The notes: generated by a model from the letters alone, not told the origin. A stretch of 64,000 nucleotides of DNA from Desulfobacula sp964636495 (GCA_964636495.1 CAZWSL010000009.1:41276-105275); one strand, 5' to 3'; counted from the stretch's first letter, positions 1-8,940 are shown. A program made the numbers and translations.

Positions 1-518
1 ACAGCATAAAGCCTGAAAAAGAGAGTATGAAGGCCAGCAGTGTTCTGAAAAAAGGAGATGGATATTGTGTAGCTAAGGCAGTGCTTCTTGCTGCCTGTGC
101 CAGAAGTGAAAAAATTCCTGCAAGGCTTGGCTTTGCTGATGTGAAAAACCATCTTAACACAGAAAAACTCCACAGATTAATGGGAACAGACCTTTTTGTC
201 TACCACGGTTTTACAGAACTGCTGCTGAATCATGTCTGGGTAAAGGCAACTCCGGCATTCAACCTGGAACTGTGCAACAACTTCCATGTAAAACCGCTTG
301 AATTTAACGGGGCAGAAGATTCTATTTTCCACCAGTTTGACAGACTTGGAAACAGACACATGGAGTATGTAAAAGAGCATGGAAGCTTTGCAGATTTACC
401 ATGGGATATTATTCTTGAACGCTTTAAAAAAGCATATCCTGAATACTTTAAAAACATTGAGAGACATTCAGGTAATTTTGCAAAAGAAGCTTCAAGAGAA
501 AATCAACGTCACCAGTAA
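1..518 (+). CDS. transglutaminase-like domain protein, 5' end outside window
   Basis: The reading frame is open to the left edge (first full codon at base 3), so only the C-terminal ~170 residues are present. The visible part holds the catalytic core of a transglutaminase/cysteine-protease-like fold. It has a Gly-Tyr-Cys motif (nucleophile Cys, 'GDGYCVAKA') followed about 55 residues later by 'LNHVWVKATPAFN', with the expected His and the strand that normally ends the triad. Bacterial relatives are often uncharacterised peptidases or peptide cyclases, and the substrate cannot be told. The internal ATG at base 27 is not a convincing start, because homology-like sequence continues upstream of it. 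Alternative: any papain-like family member. Confidence 0.7.
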   Translation, partial: SIKPEKESMKASSVLKKGDGYCVAKAVLLAACARSEKIPARLGFADVKNHLNTEKLHRLMGTDLFVYHGFTELLLNHVWVKATPAFNLELCNNFHVKPLEFNGAEDSIFHQFDRLGNRHMEYVKEHGSFADLPWDIILERFKKAYPEYFKNIERHSGNFAKEASRENQRHQ

Positions 519-1093
519 GAATCATTATTTTAAATCGCTATTGATTTTCCGGAATACGCTTCTCCGTAAAACAGGCATCTTCCTATTTACAGCCTGAAAC
601 CTTTGCATATCCCCCTCTTTTGCCTAATGGCCACGGGATATGAAATGATAATCCTCAAAATACTCAATCTATTCCTCCGGTTATAATTTCCATCTTCCTT
701 GCACGATAACAAAATTGAGCATGGTGCAGAGATCTCAGCCTGTTATAAAACAGCCGTTTTTCCATTTCTGCTCTGGCAAATCAATCAGATCAGCCCATGC
801 AGATACGGCAACATTAAAATCGAGTGTGTGTGATGGATTGTCTTCGTTAATACCCTTTTTGATATACATTAATTGCTTACCATGTTTACATTTGATGTCA
901 ATCATAGAATATTTATTTATAGCTTATTCATCCTCGAATCATTTAAAATCTTTTTATTACAGATAGTTACAATCATTCCTTCAAGCTGGCATTATTTGTG
1001 CCATAATAAATAGATAACAATCAAATCATTATATAGTGGCAATTTACAATTAACGCTATCGACAAACATTAATTTTTTTAAAAGGAGGAGAGT
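519..1093. other. intergenic region, no convincing gene
   Basis: AT-rich spacer between the transglutaminase-like gene and the DUF2817 gene. An 83-codon frame at 715-966 starts with TTG, has no ribosome-binding site and reads as low-complexity sequence, so I do not call it. The last bases contain a good ribosome-binding site (AAAGGAGGAG, 1080-1089) that belongs to the next gene. Confidence 0.6.
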
Positions 1094-2260
1094 ATGGGAG
1101 TCAATACATTTATCATATCATTATTTATTTTTCTTTTCTGTGTCAGCAGTGGCAATTGTTTTCAAACCGCAGAGGCAAGCCCGGACAGCCTCAGGTATTT
1201 TTCACGCAATTACACTGAAGCAAGAAGCAGGTTTTTAGATGCCGCCACTGCAGCCGGAGCCGTCAATAAAAGTTTTAAGAATCCTCATCCCGGTCCTGAA
1301 GGCGAAGCATTGTATACAGATGTGGCGCTGATCGGGCCGGAGAATGCCGAGAATATCATCATCCTTGGATCCGGCACCCATGGGGTGGAAGGGTTTGCAG
1401 GTTCAGCCATTCAGACAGGCCTGTTATCGGAAGGTGTTGTTTCAGGCAGCATGCCAAAGTCAAGAATAATCATGGTCCATGCTGTAAATCCCTATGGTTT
1501 TGCTCATCTCAGGCGATGGAATGAAGACAACGTTGATATAAACCGGAATTTTACAGACTATTCCAAACCATACCCGATCAATCCAGGGTATGAGAAACTT
1601 GCAGAAGCCATATCGCCGGATTCAATTTCATTATGGTCAAATATCAAATCGATCTTCAGACTTTACCGATATCGCATGACAGAAGGTGGAGCAGCCTTGA
1701 AACAGGCCATAACTGCCGGTCAGTATACAGATGCCAATGGATTATTTTACAGCGGCCGGAAAGAGACATGGTCCAACACTATTGTCAGAAAAATAATCAC
1801 CCGGTATGTGTCCCAGGCAAGTCAGGTCGTATATATAGACTTCCACACAGGCCTCGGCGAATTTGGTAAAGCTCATATAATCATACATCAAGATAAAAAT
1901 TCATCAGCCTATAAACGAGCAGTCGGTTTCTGGGGTGACCTGGTCCAGACAACCCACAGTAAAAAAGCAGATTGTGCCAACCTGAAGACCAATCTTAAAC
2001 GTGCTGTTTATGAAATGCTGCCCTCTGCAGATGTCACAGCTGTGACGCTTGAGTTCGGGACTTTATCTGCATTCAAGGTACTCTGGGCTTTACGGACTGA
2101 AAACTGGCTTTATCATCACGGCGGATTGAATCATTCAGACGCTGAAAAGATAAAAACAGATTTATTACGCGCATTTTATCCAGACGATGATGACTGGAGA
2201 CATCAGATATGGATTCAGGGAAAGCAGGCAGTGAGGAGAGTATTACACCCATCACCTTGA
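1094..2260 (+). CDS. DUF2817 / M14-like zinc peptidase family protein, exported
   Basis: 388 residues. The N-terminus is a signal peptide (hydrophobic residues 5-22, then 'GNCFQTAEAS'), so the protein probably acts in the periplasm. The body matches DUF2817, a branch of the M14 carboxypeptidase/aspartoacylase fold. 'GSGTHGVEGFAGS' carries the HxxE zinc-binding pair, 'DINRNF' the substrate-binding Asn-Arg, 'YIDFHTGLG' the third zinc His, and 'VTLEFGT' the catalytic Glu. All expected catalytic residues are present, so a zinc hydrolase of a peptide or amide bond is likely, but no substrate is known for the family. A strong ribosome-binding site (AAAGGAGGAG) lies 4 bases before the ATG. Monocistronic; no related neighbours. 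Confidence 0.8.
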   Translation: MGVNTFIISLFIFLFCVSSGNCFQTAEASPDSLRYFSRNYTEARSRFLDAATAAGAVNKSFKNPHPGPEGEALYTDVALIGPENAENIIILGSGTHGVEGFAGSAIQTGLLSEGVVSGSMPKSRIIMVHAVNPYGFAHLRRWNEDNVDINRNFTDYSKPYPINPGYEKLAEAISPDSISLWSNIKSIFRLYRYRMTEGGAALKQAITAGQYTDANGLFYSGRKETWSNTIVRKIITRYVSQASQVVYIDFHTGLGEFGKAHIIIHQDKNSSAYKRAVGFWGDLVQTTHSKKADCANLKTNLKRAVYEMLPSADVTAVTLEFGTLSAFKVLWALRTENWLYHHGGLNHSDAEKIKTDLLRAFYPDDDDWRHQIWIQGKQAVRRVLHPSP

Positions 2261-2908
2261 AAAGAGTCAAAAAAGGAGGTTTATGCGCTATATTTGGACT
2301 GGGAATGTGTGTTTTAGGTTTTAAAGGCATAGAATATAAAATTGACGATTGCCATCCTGGGGGCACTGAACATTTTATGAGCGAAGGAGGAGAATATATT
2401 CTGGAGTTTCTGGTGCAATTTCTGGAAGGATAGTAACCATCCATTGAAAATTCAATGATTTCATATTCCCGGATTCAAGCCCTCACAGGTCATTATTCTT
2501 CACAATCAATCTCTATCTCTCTTTCCAGGCAGCTCTTCATCCTGCTCCAGAAGGAACACGATATGTTGTGTTCTCCTGGAGCAGGAGACTGTTTTTCAGC
2601 ATGATAAAAACTGTTTACCATGTCTTGATAGAGGACGAAAAAGCCTCGACTTATCCTGCATGCCTGATTGGATATCAGGGCAGGCATTAAACTCTCAGAC
2701 CGTACGGAAATGAATCAATACCGATCTTGAAAAAGGCTGTTCGGGGCCGGGCTCTTTATGACCGGGGCAACTCAGCCTTTGCCACAGCGGTCATGGCTGA
2801 AATCTTTAAAATACCACCTGGCTCATTATCGAAAATTATACTTGAAATATAACGGTGCCAACAGGGTCTCAGCAGGCTGGCACTACCATGTAACAGACCA
2901 TAAAAGTC
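2261..2908. other. intergenic region with possible gene remnant and a long hairpin
   Basis: No complete gene is visible. A frame that overlaps the end of the DUF2817 gene runs on to 2433 and ends 'GGEYILEFLVQFLEG', which resembles the C-terminus of an alpha/beta hydrolase. It has no plausible start, so it may be a decayed gene end. At 2782-2851 a short frame without a start ('NSAFATAVMAEIF...') is similarly fragment-like. Both identifications are weak. A hairpin at 2540-2586 is listed separately. Confidence 0.4.
2540..2586. repeat. long inverted repeat (hairpin), terminator-like
   Basis: The outer arms TCCTGCTCCAG (2540-2550) and CTGGAGCAGGA (2576-2586) are perfect 11-bp complements. Inside them GAACAC and GTGTTC form a second 6-bp stem separated by a small internal loop. 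On the plus strand a short T run follows (CTGTTTTTC). It could end transcription from the DUF2817 gene, although it lies about 280 bp downstream. It could also be a mobile repetitive element, but no second copy was found in the window. Confidence 0.5.
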
Positions 2909-3982
2909 TTATTCAATCCTGACTGCTCCGGACACCTCTTTTAGAAGCGTTAACACTTTTTTTGCCGATTCAAGATCAAGAGAACCTGTTCCGCAGCTCG
3001 GGGTTATAAAAGATTGTGAAATAATGGTATGTTTATCAACTCCTGTTTTTTTTGACAGTTCATCCATCTGGCCGTGCAGTTTCTGGACAAGGCCTGAGGC
3101 TGTCTGTCTGGCTATAGTCTCTGCCTTATCTGTGGGCACTATTCCCCAGGCAATTATTTTACCGCTCTCTAAATATGTTTTTATTATTTGAGGATAAAGG
3201 ATAAACCTCTCAAAATAGGAATATGAATCAAAGCTTATAATATCAATTTCTGATTCAAGAAGGATGTCCCACTGTGTATTAGCACACACATGCACTCCTG
3301 CAAAACCATTGACTTTATGAATTTCCCTGACAATTTCATCAAAACTGTCAATCACATCTTCCCTGGTAATGGTAATATATGCAGAGGTTCCAAAACCTGC
3401 CAGGGCCGGCTCATCAAGAAAGATAACGGGAACTGCTCCTCTTTTTAAGAATTCAGAGGCCTGCCACTTTGCATTCATTGCAAGTTTTTTAATTGCAGCA
3501 TCCCTGAGCTGATCATTATAAAAGATATCTTTCTCCTGTTCGTCCTTTACAGCAGTTCCAAATGTTATCGGACCTGTCACCTGACCTTTCAGAGCCTTGA
3601 ATGAATATTTTTGCGTATCAACCTGCTTCAGGAACTCAGTAAAACCGCTTGTCTTTGCCCTGGAACCTGAAAAAGCAAATCTTGAAGATGAGAGATCTTG
3701 ATCATCTTCTGAAAAGGCAAGATACTCTTCAAAAAAATCAAGAAATTCCTTATCAAATCCAGGTTTTGAAGTATCAAGAGTGTGTTTGTCACTCCCATCA
3801 ATGAATCCTGGAAGTCCTGAAAGGAACTGACTGATCATGCCTTCTTCCTTATAACATGGAAGTTGCACCCACAAAGGGATTTCCGGTGTACAGTCAAAAA
3901 CAAGTTCAGCTGCCCTGACATGACTTTCCATTGGAAGACTTCCAATCAAAAGAGGCAGACCATTTGCTTTAAATTTCTTCAT
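2909..3982 (-). CDS. short (core) cobalamin-independent methionine synthase-like protein
   Basis: 357 residues from the ATG at 3982, preceded by GAGG about 11 bases upstream. An upstream in-frame ATG-like start (4048) would add 22 residues of unlikely sequence. The protein is a single TIM barrel of the MetE C-terminal/UROD superfamily, about half the length of normal MetE. The zinc site is recognisable: 'GVHVCANTQWD' gives His~231 and Cys~233, and 'SPSCGTGSL' gives Cys~330. Established context: short core-MetE proteins in anaerobes lack the folate-binding N-terminal half and are thought to take methyl groups from corrinoid proteins. Which methyl donor is used here is inference. Divergently transcribed from the potassium channel gene. 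Confidence 0.7.
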   Translation of the reverse strand: MKKFKANGLPLLIGSLPMESHVRAAELVFDCTPEIPLWVQLPCYKEEGMISQFLSGLPGFIDGSDKHTLDTSKPGFDKEFLDFFEEYLAFSEDDQDLSSSRFAFSGSRAKTSGFTEFLKQVDTQKYSFKALKGQVTGPITFGTAVKDEQEKDIFYNDQLRDAAIKKLAMNAKWQASEFLKRGAVPVIFLDEPALAGFGTSAYITITREDVIDSFDEIVREIHKVNGFAGVHVCANTQWDILLESEIDIISFDSYSYFERFILYPQIIKTYLESGKIIAWGIVPTDKAETIARQTASGLVQKLHGQMDELSKKTGVDKHTIISQSFITPSCGTGSLDLESAKKVLTLLKEVSGAVRIE

Positions 3983-4122
3983 ATCTGTTTTATCCTCATA
4001 TAACTTAAATTCATTTTCGATTTTCAAGGCAACATACCATCTGTACATATAAAATCAACAGAATAAAAGAGTAAAAGAGAGATCAAATTGACTTTTGAAT
4101 AAAAAAATTGATAGAGTCAGAC

Positions 4123-5145
4123 ATGGAGTTAAAAAAACAAATTTATTTTGCTGTTTTATCAATCATAGGTTTCATTCTGGCAGGCAGTTTAGGTTATTAT
4201 ATTCTTTTTCCAGAAGCAGGTTTTATGGCTTGCCTTTATATGACTGTCATATCCCTGACAACTGTTGGATATGGTGAAATTATCAGTGTAACAGGTAATA
4301 CAGCAGCTGAGATTTTCACCATGTGTCTTATCCTGTCAGGCATGGGGATCATTTTGTATGGTATCAGCATGCTTACCGCAACTATTATTGAAGGTGGACT
4401 CTCTGGAGCGATAAGGAGAAAAAGAATGCTTAAACAGATCAGTGATTTACAAAATCATTATATTGTCTGCGGAGGAGGAAGAACAGGTCAGCCAGTGGTT
4501 GAAGAGATATCGAAAAACAGAAAAAAAGTTGTGCTGATTGAAAAAAATCCTGAAATCATTAAAGCGTGTCAGGAGAAAATTAAAAATCTCATGTATGTTG
4601 AAGGAGATGCCACTGATGATAATAACCTTGAAGCAGCCGGTATCAGGAAAGCAGCCGGTATAATAATCACGCTCGCGTCAGATAAAGACAATCTCTATAT
4701 CACCATGACAGCCCGGATGATGAATAAAATCATTCGTATTATTCCAAGGATGACAGATTTCAGACTGGAAGCCAAACTCTATAAGGCAGGTGCTGACAGT
4801 GTGGTCTCACCAAATAGAATAGGTGCCCTCAGGCTGGCTTCTGAAATGATCCGCCCCGCAGTTGTTGATTTCCTGGATTCAATGCTGCGTCAGGATAAAG
4901 GAAACTTAAGAATTAATCAGATCTCCATTGAAAACAGCTCTTCCCTTGTGGGAAAACCCATAACTGAACTTAAACTGAAAACAAAATTCAGCCTGCTGCT
5001 TATGGGATTAAAGGAGAGCACTGGAGTAATCAAATTTGATCCCTCCCACGACAGAACCTTATCAAAAGGAGATTCACTGATAGTTATGGGCATGGTAGAT
5101 GATGTTGATAAAGCGACAAAATGGATGGCTAAAAAAAACAAGTAA
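4123..5145 (+). CDS. potassium channel with TrkA-N and TrkA-C (RCK) domains
   Basis: About 340 residues. Two membrane helices (residues ~8-28 and ~62-90) flank a pore with the selectivity filter TVGYGE (residues 47-52). A cytoplasmic RCK/TrkA-N Rossmann domain follows, with nucleotide motif GGGRTG (117-122) and an acidic end-of-strand 'LIEKNPE'. A TrkA-C domain follows at ~250-335. This is the standard layout of a ligand-gated bacterial K+ channel (MthK/Kch type) in the inner membrane. Start: a TTG at 4108 would add five residues; I prefer the ATG at 4123. The gene converges on the acyl-CoA dehydrogenase gene, with a terminator between. Confidence 0.9.
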   Translation: MELKKQIYFAVLSIIGFILAGSLGYYILFPEAGFMACLYMTVISLTTVGYGEIISVTGNTAAEIFTMCLILSGMGIILYGISMLTATIIEGGLSGAIRRKRMLKQISDLQNHYIVCGGGRTGQPVVEEISKNRKKVVLIEKNPEIIKACQEKIKNLMYVEGDATDDNNLEAAGIRKAAGIIITLASDKDNLYITMTARMMNKIIRIIPRMTDFRLEAKLYKAGADSVVSPNRIGALRLASEMIRPAVVDFLDSMLRQDKGNLRINQISIENSSSLVGKPITELKLKTKFSLLLMGLKESTGVIKFDPSHDRTLSKGDSLIVMGMVDDVDKATKWMAKKNK

Positions 5146-5156
5146 CCGTTTTTACC

Positions 5157-5192
5157 CACACAAAGGCGCTGAATACAGACTGCCTTTGTGTG
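5157..5192. terminator. bidirectional hairpin between convergent genes
   Basis: Perfect 11-bp arms CACACAAAGGC (5157-5167) and GCCTTTGTGTG (5182-5192) with a 14-nt loop, placed between the stops of the convergent channel and acyl-CoA dehydrogenase genes. A canonical U run is lacking on either side, so it is a probable but not textbook terminator. Confidence 0.6.
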
Positions 5193-5222
5193 AGCAACAG
5201 AATTGCTAATTTTATAAAAGTC

Positions 5223-7037
5223 TCAACTCGGAAACATATTCACTTCAATATCAACTGCAGCGCCGCTGGTGTTCATCAGCGCATTGAACCTGCCAAGGGT
5301 TATCGGCAGAAGTGTATCAACATAAAACTGAAGGGATTTAATAACGCCTTCATAAAACGGCTTGTCTCTCTTTTTGGCTTTTTCAAGCTTCTGTGCAGCA
5401 ATAGTTGCTCTCCAGAGAAGCATCCATGCCATTACCACATCACCGGTTGCATCCTGGAAAGGATGGGCATTGGCAAAGGCATTCAGCACTTTTGCAGACA
5501 TGGCAGTCTGCCCCATATGAATGGCAACTTCAGCAAGTTTATTCATGGCTTCTTCAACTTTAGTGGCCAGATTCTCAAGTTCAGATATTTTTTTTGCGTC
5601 GGCAACAGCTTTCTGCATACTGCCGAACAGATCCATGATCGGCTTGCCTTTATCCAGCCCCAGTTTTCTTCCCAGGAGATCCATAGCCTGGATACCATTT
5701 GTCCCTTCATAGATCATTGTAATCCTGCAGTCCCTTAAAAGCTGTGCCATGGGATACTCTTCAATAAAACCATAGCCACCATAAATCTGCATACCTGTAC
5801 TGCACACCTCAAAAGCTCTGTCAGTCACATAACCTTTGGCAATAGGGGTTAACACCTCCACAAAACCGTGATGTTTTTCTCTCTCCTCCCGGTCCGGTGC
5901 ATGGATAGCCATATCTGCGCAATATTGAACAAAATAGAGAAGTGATCTCATGCCTTCCACTGTAACCTTCATCATCATTAACTGCCTTTTAACATCAGGA
6001 TGTTGAATAATGGAGACAGATTTGGCATCAGGGTTCATGAATTCAAGTATATTTTTTCCCTGCACCCTGTTTTTAGCATACTCAAGCGCATACATATAGG
6101 CAGCAGTTGCACATGCAAACCCCTGAAAACCAACAAGACGTCTGGCCTCATTCATCATAAGAAACATCGCCTTCATGCCTTTGTTTTCTTCGCCGAGAAG
6201 CGTACCGATGCAGTTGTTTTTTGAACCGAGGGAGAGTGAACAGGTACTGTTACCATGTATACCGAGCTTATGTTCAATTCCTGTACAGATAACATCATTG
6301 AACTCTCCAAGACTTCCATCTTCATTGACACGGAATTTTGGAACAATAAAAAGAGAAATTCCTTTTGTACCTTCAGGTGCACCTTCTATACGCGCCAGAA
6401 CCGGATGGATAATATTTTCTGCAAGATCATGATCGCCCCCTGAAATAAAAATTTTCTCACCTGTAATTGAAAATGTTCCGTCATCATTCCTTACCGCTTT
6501 TGCAGTGAGGGCGCCGACATCAGAACCGGCATCCGGTTCAGTTAGAAGCATTGTACCTGTCCATTTACCTTTGTACATATTTTCAAGATATATATCTTTC
6601 TGCTCTTTTGTACCAAATTCATTTACAAGGCTTCCTGCTCCCTGTGTCAGTCCCGGATACATCATAAAAGGAAAATTTGCACCGTTAAAATACTCAGCAG
6701 CTACAGAAGCAACAGTCCTTGGCATTCCCTGACCACCCCATTCCGGATCTTCAGTAACAGCCAGCCATTCTCCTTCATTAAATATTTTATACAGTTTTTT
6801 AAATGAGTCAGGAGTAATCACTTTACCATCTTCCAGCCTGCACCCCTGTTCATCCCCCTCTTTGTTTGCCGGCAACAACTCTTTGACTGCAAAATTCTTT
6901 GCTTCTGAGATAACAAGATCAATTGTTTTTTTATTGAAATCAGAAAAATTCTCATGAAGTCTGGAAAGTTTTTGAGCATCAAGCTGTTCATGGATTACAA
7001 ACTCAATATCCCTTTTATCGGAAATTACCTGGGTCAT
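5223..7037 (-). CDS. acyl-CoA dehydrogenase, long (about 600 residue) type
   Basis: 604 residues, larger than the ~380-residue canonical enzyme. This is the long type with an N-terminal extension and a C-terminal extra helical domain. Core motifs are seen: 'LTEPDAGSDVGAL' (FAD/substrate loop), 'ITGEKIFISGGDHD', 'QIYGGYGFIEEYPMAQLLRDCRI' region and 'IYEGTNGIQAMDLLGRK', whose Glu before Gly-Thr-Asn is at the usual catalytic-base position. It catalyses FAD-dependent alpha,beta-oxidation of an acyl-CoA, with electrons going to ETF. Start ATG with CAGGAGG nine bases upstream. A close paralogue lies at 44378-46186. A FadR-like palindrome lies ~220 bp upstream. Chain-length specificity cannot be read. 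Confidence 0.9.
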   Translation of the reverse strand: MTQVISDKRDIEFVIHEQLDAQKLSRLHENFSDFNKKTIDLVISEAKNFAVKELLPANKEGDEQGCRLEDGKVITPDSFKKLYKIFNEGEWLAVTEDPEWGGQGMPRTVASVAAEYFNGANFPFMMYPGLTQGAGSLVNEFGTKEQKDIYLENMYKGKWTGTMLLTEPDAGSDVGALTAKAVRNDDGTFSITGEKIFISGGDHDLAENIIHPVLARIEGAPEGTKGISLFIVPKFRVNEDGSLGEFNDVICTGIEHKLGIHGNSTCSLSLGSKNNCIGTLLGEENKGMKAMFLMMNEARRLVGFQGFACATAAYMYALEYAKNRVQGKNILEFMNPDAKSVSIIQHPDVKRQLMMMKVTVEGMRSLLYFVQYCADMAIHAPDREEREKHHGFVEVLTPIAKGYVTDRAFEVCSTGMQIYGGYGFIEEYPMAQLLRDCRITMIYEGTNGIQAMDLLGRKLGLDKGKPIMDLFGSMQKAVADAKKISELENLATKVEEAMNKLAEVAIHMGQTAMSAKVLNAFANAHPFQDATGDVVMAWMLLWRATIAAQKLEKAKKRDKPFYEGVIKSLQFYVDTLLPITLGRFNALMNTSGAAVDIEVNMFPS

Positions 7038-7439
7038 TTCAAATACCTCCTGATATTTATATTTTAATAATTTTATACAGTTACAGCTTTTACATCTTAA
7101 TGAATGAATTTATACTCATCTATCTTTGACAAATAATATATGGCTCAATACAATTGCATCATATCAAAACAATACAATTTAAATTAATAAAAATAAAAAG
7201 TTATCAAAATATTATACATCATAAATCAAACTATTCTCATTAAGACAGTATCAATCATAAAATGAATACTCATTCATTACATTTAATTTTAATTGTGTCA
7301 ATAATTATTTTTATTCTCTGAACAGTTTTGTTTTTCTTGATCACATAAGTAATTTCTGCCTGCTAAATACGAACTGAGCAGTCAAGTATTTCGAATCGGC
7401 TATATAGAAGGCGGACCCTTCTGGGCTTTTCCGGAAATC
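7038..7439. promoter_or_regulatory. AT-rich regulatory region upstream of the acyl-CoA dehydrogenase
   Basis: Very AT-rich spacer of the divergently transcribed acyl-CoA dehydrogenase and ABC substrate-binding genes. It contains TGAATGA half-sites at 7101-7107 and a fuller palindrome at 7259-7276. The frame of the downstream gene is already open from 7353, without a usable start codon. No small gene was found. Confidence 0.5.
7259..7276. promoter_or_regulatory. FadR-type (TetR family) operator-like palindrome
   Basis: The 18 bases AAAATGAATACTCATTCA match the TGAATGA-N4-TCATTCA operator known for TetR-type fatty-acid regulators (Bacillus-type FadR) at 16 of 18 positions by eye. The inverted repeat AATGAAT/ATTCATT (7261-7278) is perfect. 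Its position upstream of an acyl-CoA dehydrogenase gene fits control of fatty-acid breakdown by acyl-CoA. No TetR gene is seen in the window, so the regulator would be encoded elsewhere. Confidence 0.4.
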
Positions 7440-8348
7440 ATGAATGCTACCAAGAATGCTCTTGATTCAATGGGATGGAAAGAGAAAATTGAATTCCCTG
7501 AAGATGCACATCTCAGCCCTGGATGGAGTGCAAAAAATAAAAAAAAGCTTTCACATGCTGCCGCCAAATTAATGGAACGTAAGGATATTGATCTTATAAT
7601 CACTGCGGGTACACCTGCAACAGCTGCTGTATTAAAAGTGAACAACGGAGAGATACCTATTGTTTCCATCGGTGTTTCAGATCCTTTAAAGTCAAAATTT
7701 GTCTTAAGCACTGATGATTCAGGTATTGATAACTATACTGCACGAATTGTTCCAGGCAGGTATGAACGCATGTTTGAGATATTTCATGATGTGGTTGGAT
7801 TTCAAAAACTGGGGCTTGTATATACTGATTCAGAAAATGGCCGTAAATATACAAATCTTGCAGATGCACAGACAGTAGCAGAAAAAAAAGGTTTTGAAGT
7901 AATTTCATACACAGACATAAAAGATAACAGCAAGTCAAGGTCATGCCTCGCTGGTCTTAAATGGCTTGTATCTCAAGGGATAGATGCTTTTTTCATACCC
8001 GCTATAAACTGCTTTGACTGGTCACAAAGTAACGTTAAGTTATTACTTGATTACCTGAATGAAAATGAAATTCCCACTTTTGCCAGAGAAGGAACCAAAT
8101 ATGTAAAATCAGGTGCTTTGATGGGTTTTTCAAGTATTGACTGGAGTGCAAGAGGGCAGTATGTAGCAAAAAAAATGGTGGAAATCTTTGAAGGTACAAA
8201 GCCAAGAGATCTGCAGATGCTTGATCCGGGTATTCCTAAAATAACACTTAATATATTTGTGGCGGAAAAAATAGGATTTGATCCGCCATTTGATATACTT
8301 GCAGCGTGTGATGAAATTTTTGAGGATATTACCTTACCTGAAAAATAG
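7440..8348 (+). CDS. ABC transporter substrate-binding protein (ABC_sub_bind family), N-terminus truncated
   Basis: 302 residues from the ATG at 7440. Characteristic family sequence already begins upstream of it: the open frame from 7353 reads '...FRIGYIEGGPFWAFPEI' directly into the ATG. A TAA at 7350 and the lack of ATG, GTG or TTG between mean there is no room for a signal peptide or lipobox. The body is complete to the C-terminus, with two Rossmann-like lobes ('LIITAGTPATAAVL', 'LGLVYTDSENGRKY', 'GFSSIDWSARGQYVAKK'), of the TrpX-like family that binds amino acids or similar solutes. No permease or ATPase gene is adjacent. It is either a decaying gene or a protein retained in the cytoplasm. 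Confidence 0.75.
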   Translation: MNATKNALDSMGWKEKIEFPEDAHLSPGWSAKNKKKLSHAAAKLMERKDIDLIITAGTPATAAVLKVNNGEIPIVSIGVSDPLKSKFVLSTDDSGIDNYTARIVPGRYERMFEIFHDVVGFQKLGLVYTDSENGRKYTNLADAQTVAEKKGFEVISYTDIKDNSKSRSCLAGLKWLVSQGIDAFFIPAINCFDWSQSNVKLLLDYLNENEIPTFAREGTKYVKSGALMGFSSIDWSARGQYVAKKMVEIFEGTKPRDLQMLDPGIPKITLNIFVAEKIGFDPPFDILAACDEIFEDITLPEK

Positions 8349-8427
8349 AACAATACCAGGAAAACAAATATATAAAAACTGGTATATGAGACTGCCAGTA
8401 TGGAATATAGATGGATTATACAATTTG

Positions 8428-8853
8428 ATGGCTGAAAATATAAACGTATCAGTTGTAAATTACAATACGCACAGAAAAGCAATAAAACAAATACGACATC
8501 AGGTATTTATTCAGGAACAAAATGTTCCTGAAAGTATTGAATCAGACGGCCTGGATACAGAAGCAAAACATGCTGTTGCATTTTATTCTGAAAATGCTGT
8601 TGGAACAGGCAGAATTCTCATGGACGGCCATCTTGGCAGAATCTCAGTAATAAAGCAATACCGGAATAGAGGATTTGGTAAAGCAATAGTGAAGGCACTC
8701 ATCCATACTGCAGAGGATTTTCCAATATCTGAAATCTGGTTATCTTCGCAGTATCATGCCAGAGGTTTTTATCAAAAATTAGGATTTATTGAAAAAGGCA
8801 CTATATATCAAGAAGCAGACATTGATCATATAAAAATGATCAAAATAGTGTGA
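8428..8853 (+). CDS. GNAT family N-acetyltransferase
   Basis: 141 residues from the ATG at 8428. Earlier in-frame starts would overlap the preceding gene with unlike sequence. GNAT fold: 'RHQVFIQEQNVP' (typical of the ElaA/YjcF-like subgroup), the beta-bulge strand 'GRISVIKQYRNRGFGKAIV' containing the acetyl-CoA pyrophosphate loop (Q/R-x-x-G-x-G/A type, RNRGFG), and a C-terminal 'ARGFYQKLGF' motif. It transfers an acetyl group from acetyl-CoA to an unknown amine acceptor in the cytoplasm. It lies 79 bases downstream of the substrate-binding protein gene on the same strand, possibly co-transcribed. Confidence 0.85.
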   Translation: MAENINVSVVNYNTHRKAIKQIRHQVFIQEQNVPESIESDGLDTEAKHAVAFYSENAVGTGRILMDGHLGRISVIKQYRNRGFGKAIVKALIHTAEDFPISEIWLSSQYHARGFYQKLGFIEKGTIYQEADIDHIKMIKIV

Positions 8854-8940
8854 ACAGCCCTGCCTGTTTATTATATTAATGATTCATCCGGAATAGACAC
8901 AAACATAATCTGTTTAAAAATTTAGAGCAAAGAACAAAAA

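Noticed and set aside
715..966. 83-codon plus-strand frame in the first long intergenic region
   Set aside because: Starts with TTG, has no ribosome-binding site and reads as random sequence; no family features.
5521..6732. Several plus-strand frames inside the acyl-CoA dehydrogenase gene, and similar ones inside other minus-strand genes
   Set aside because: They are antisense shadows of a strongly supported gene and have no ribosome-binding sites or family features.
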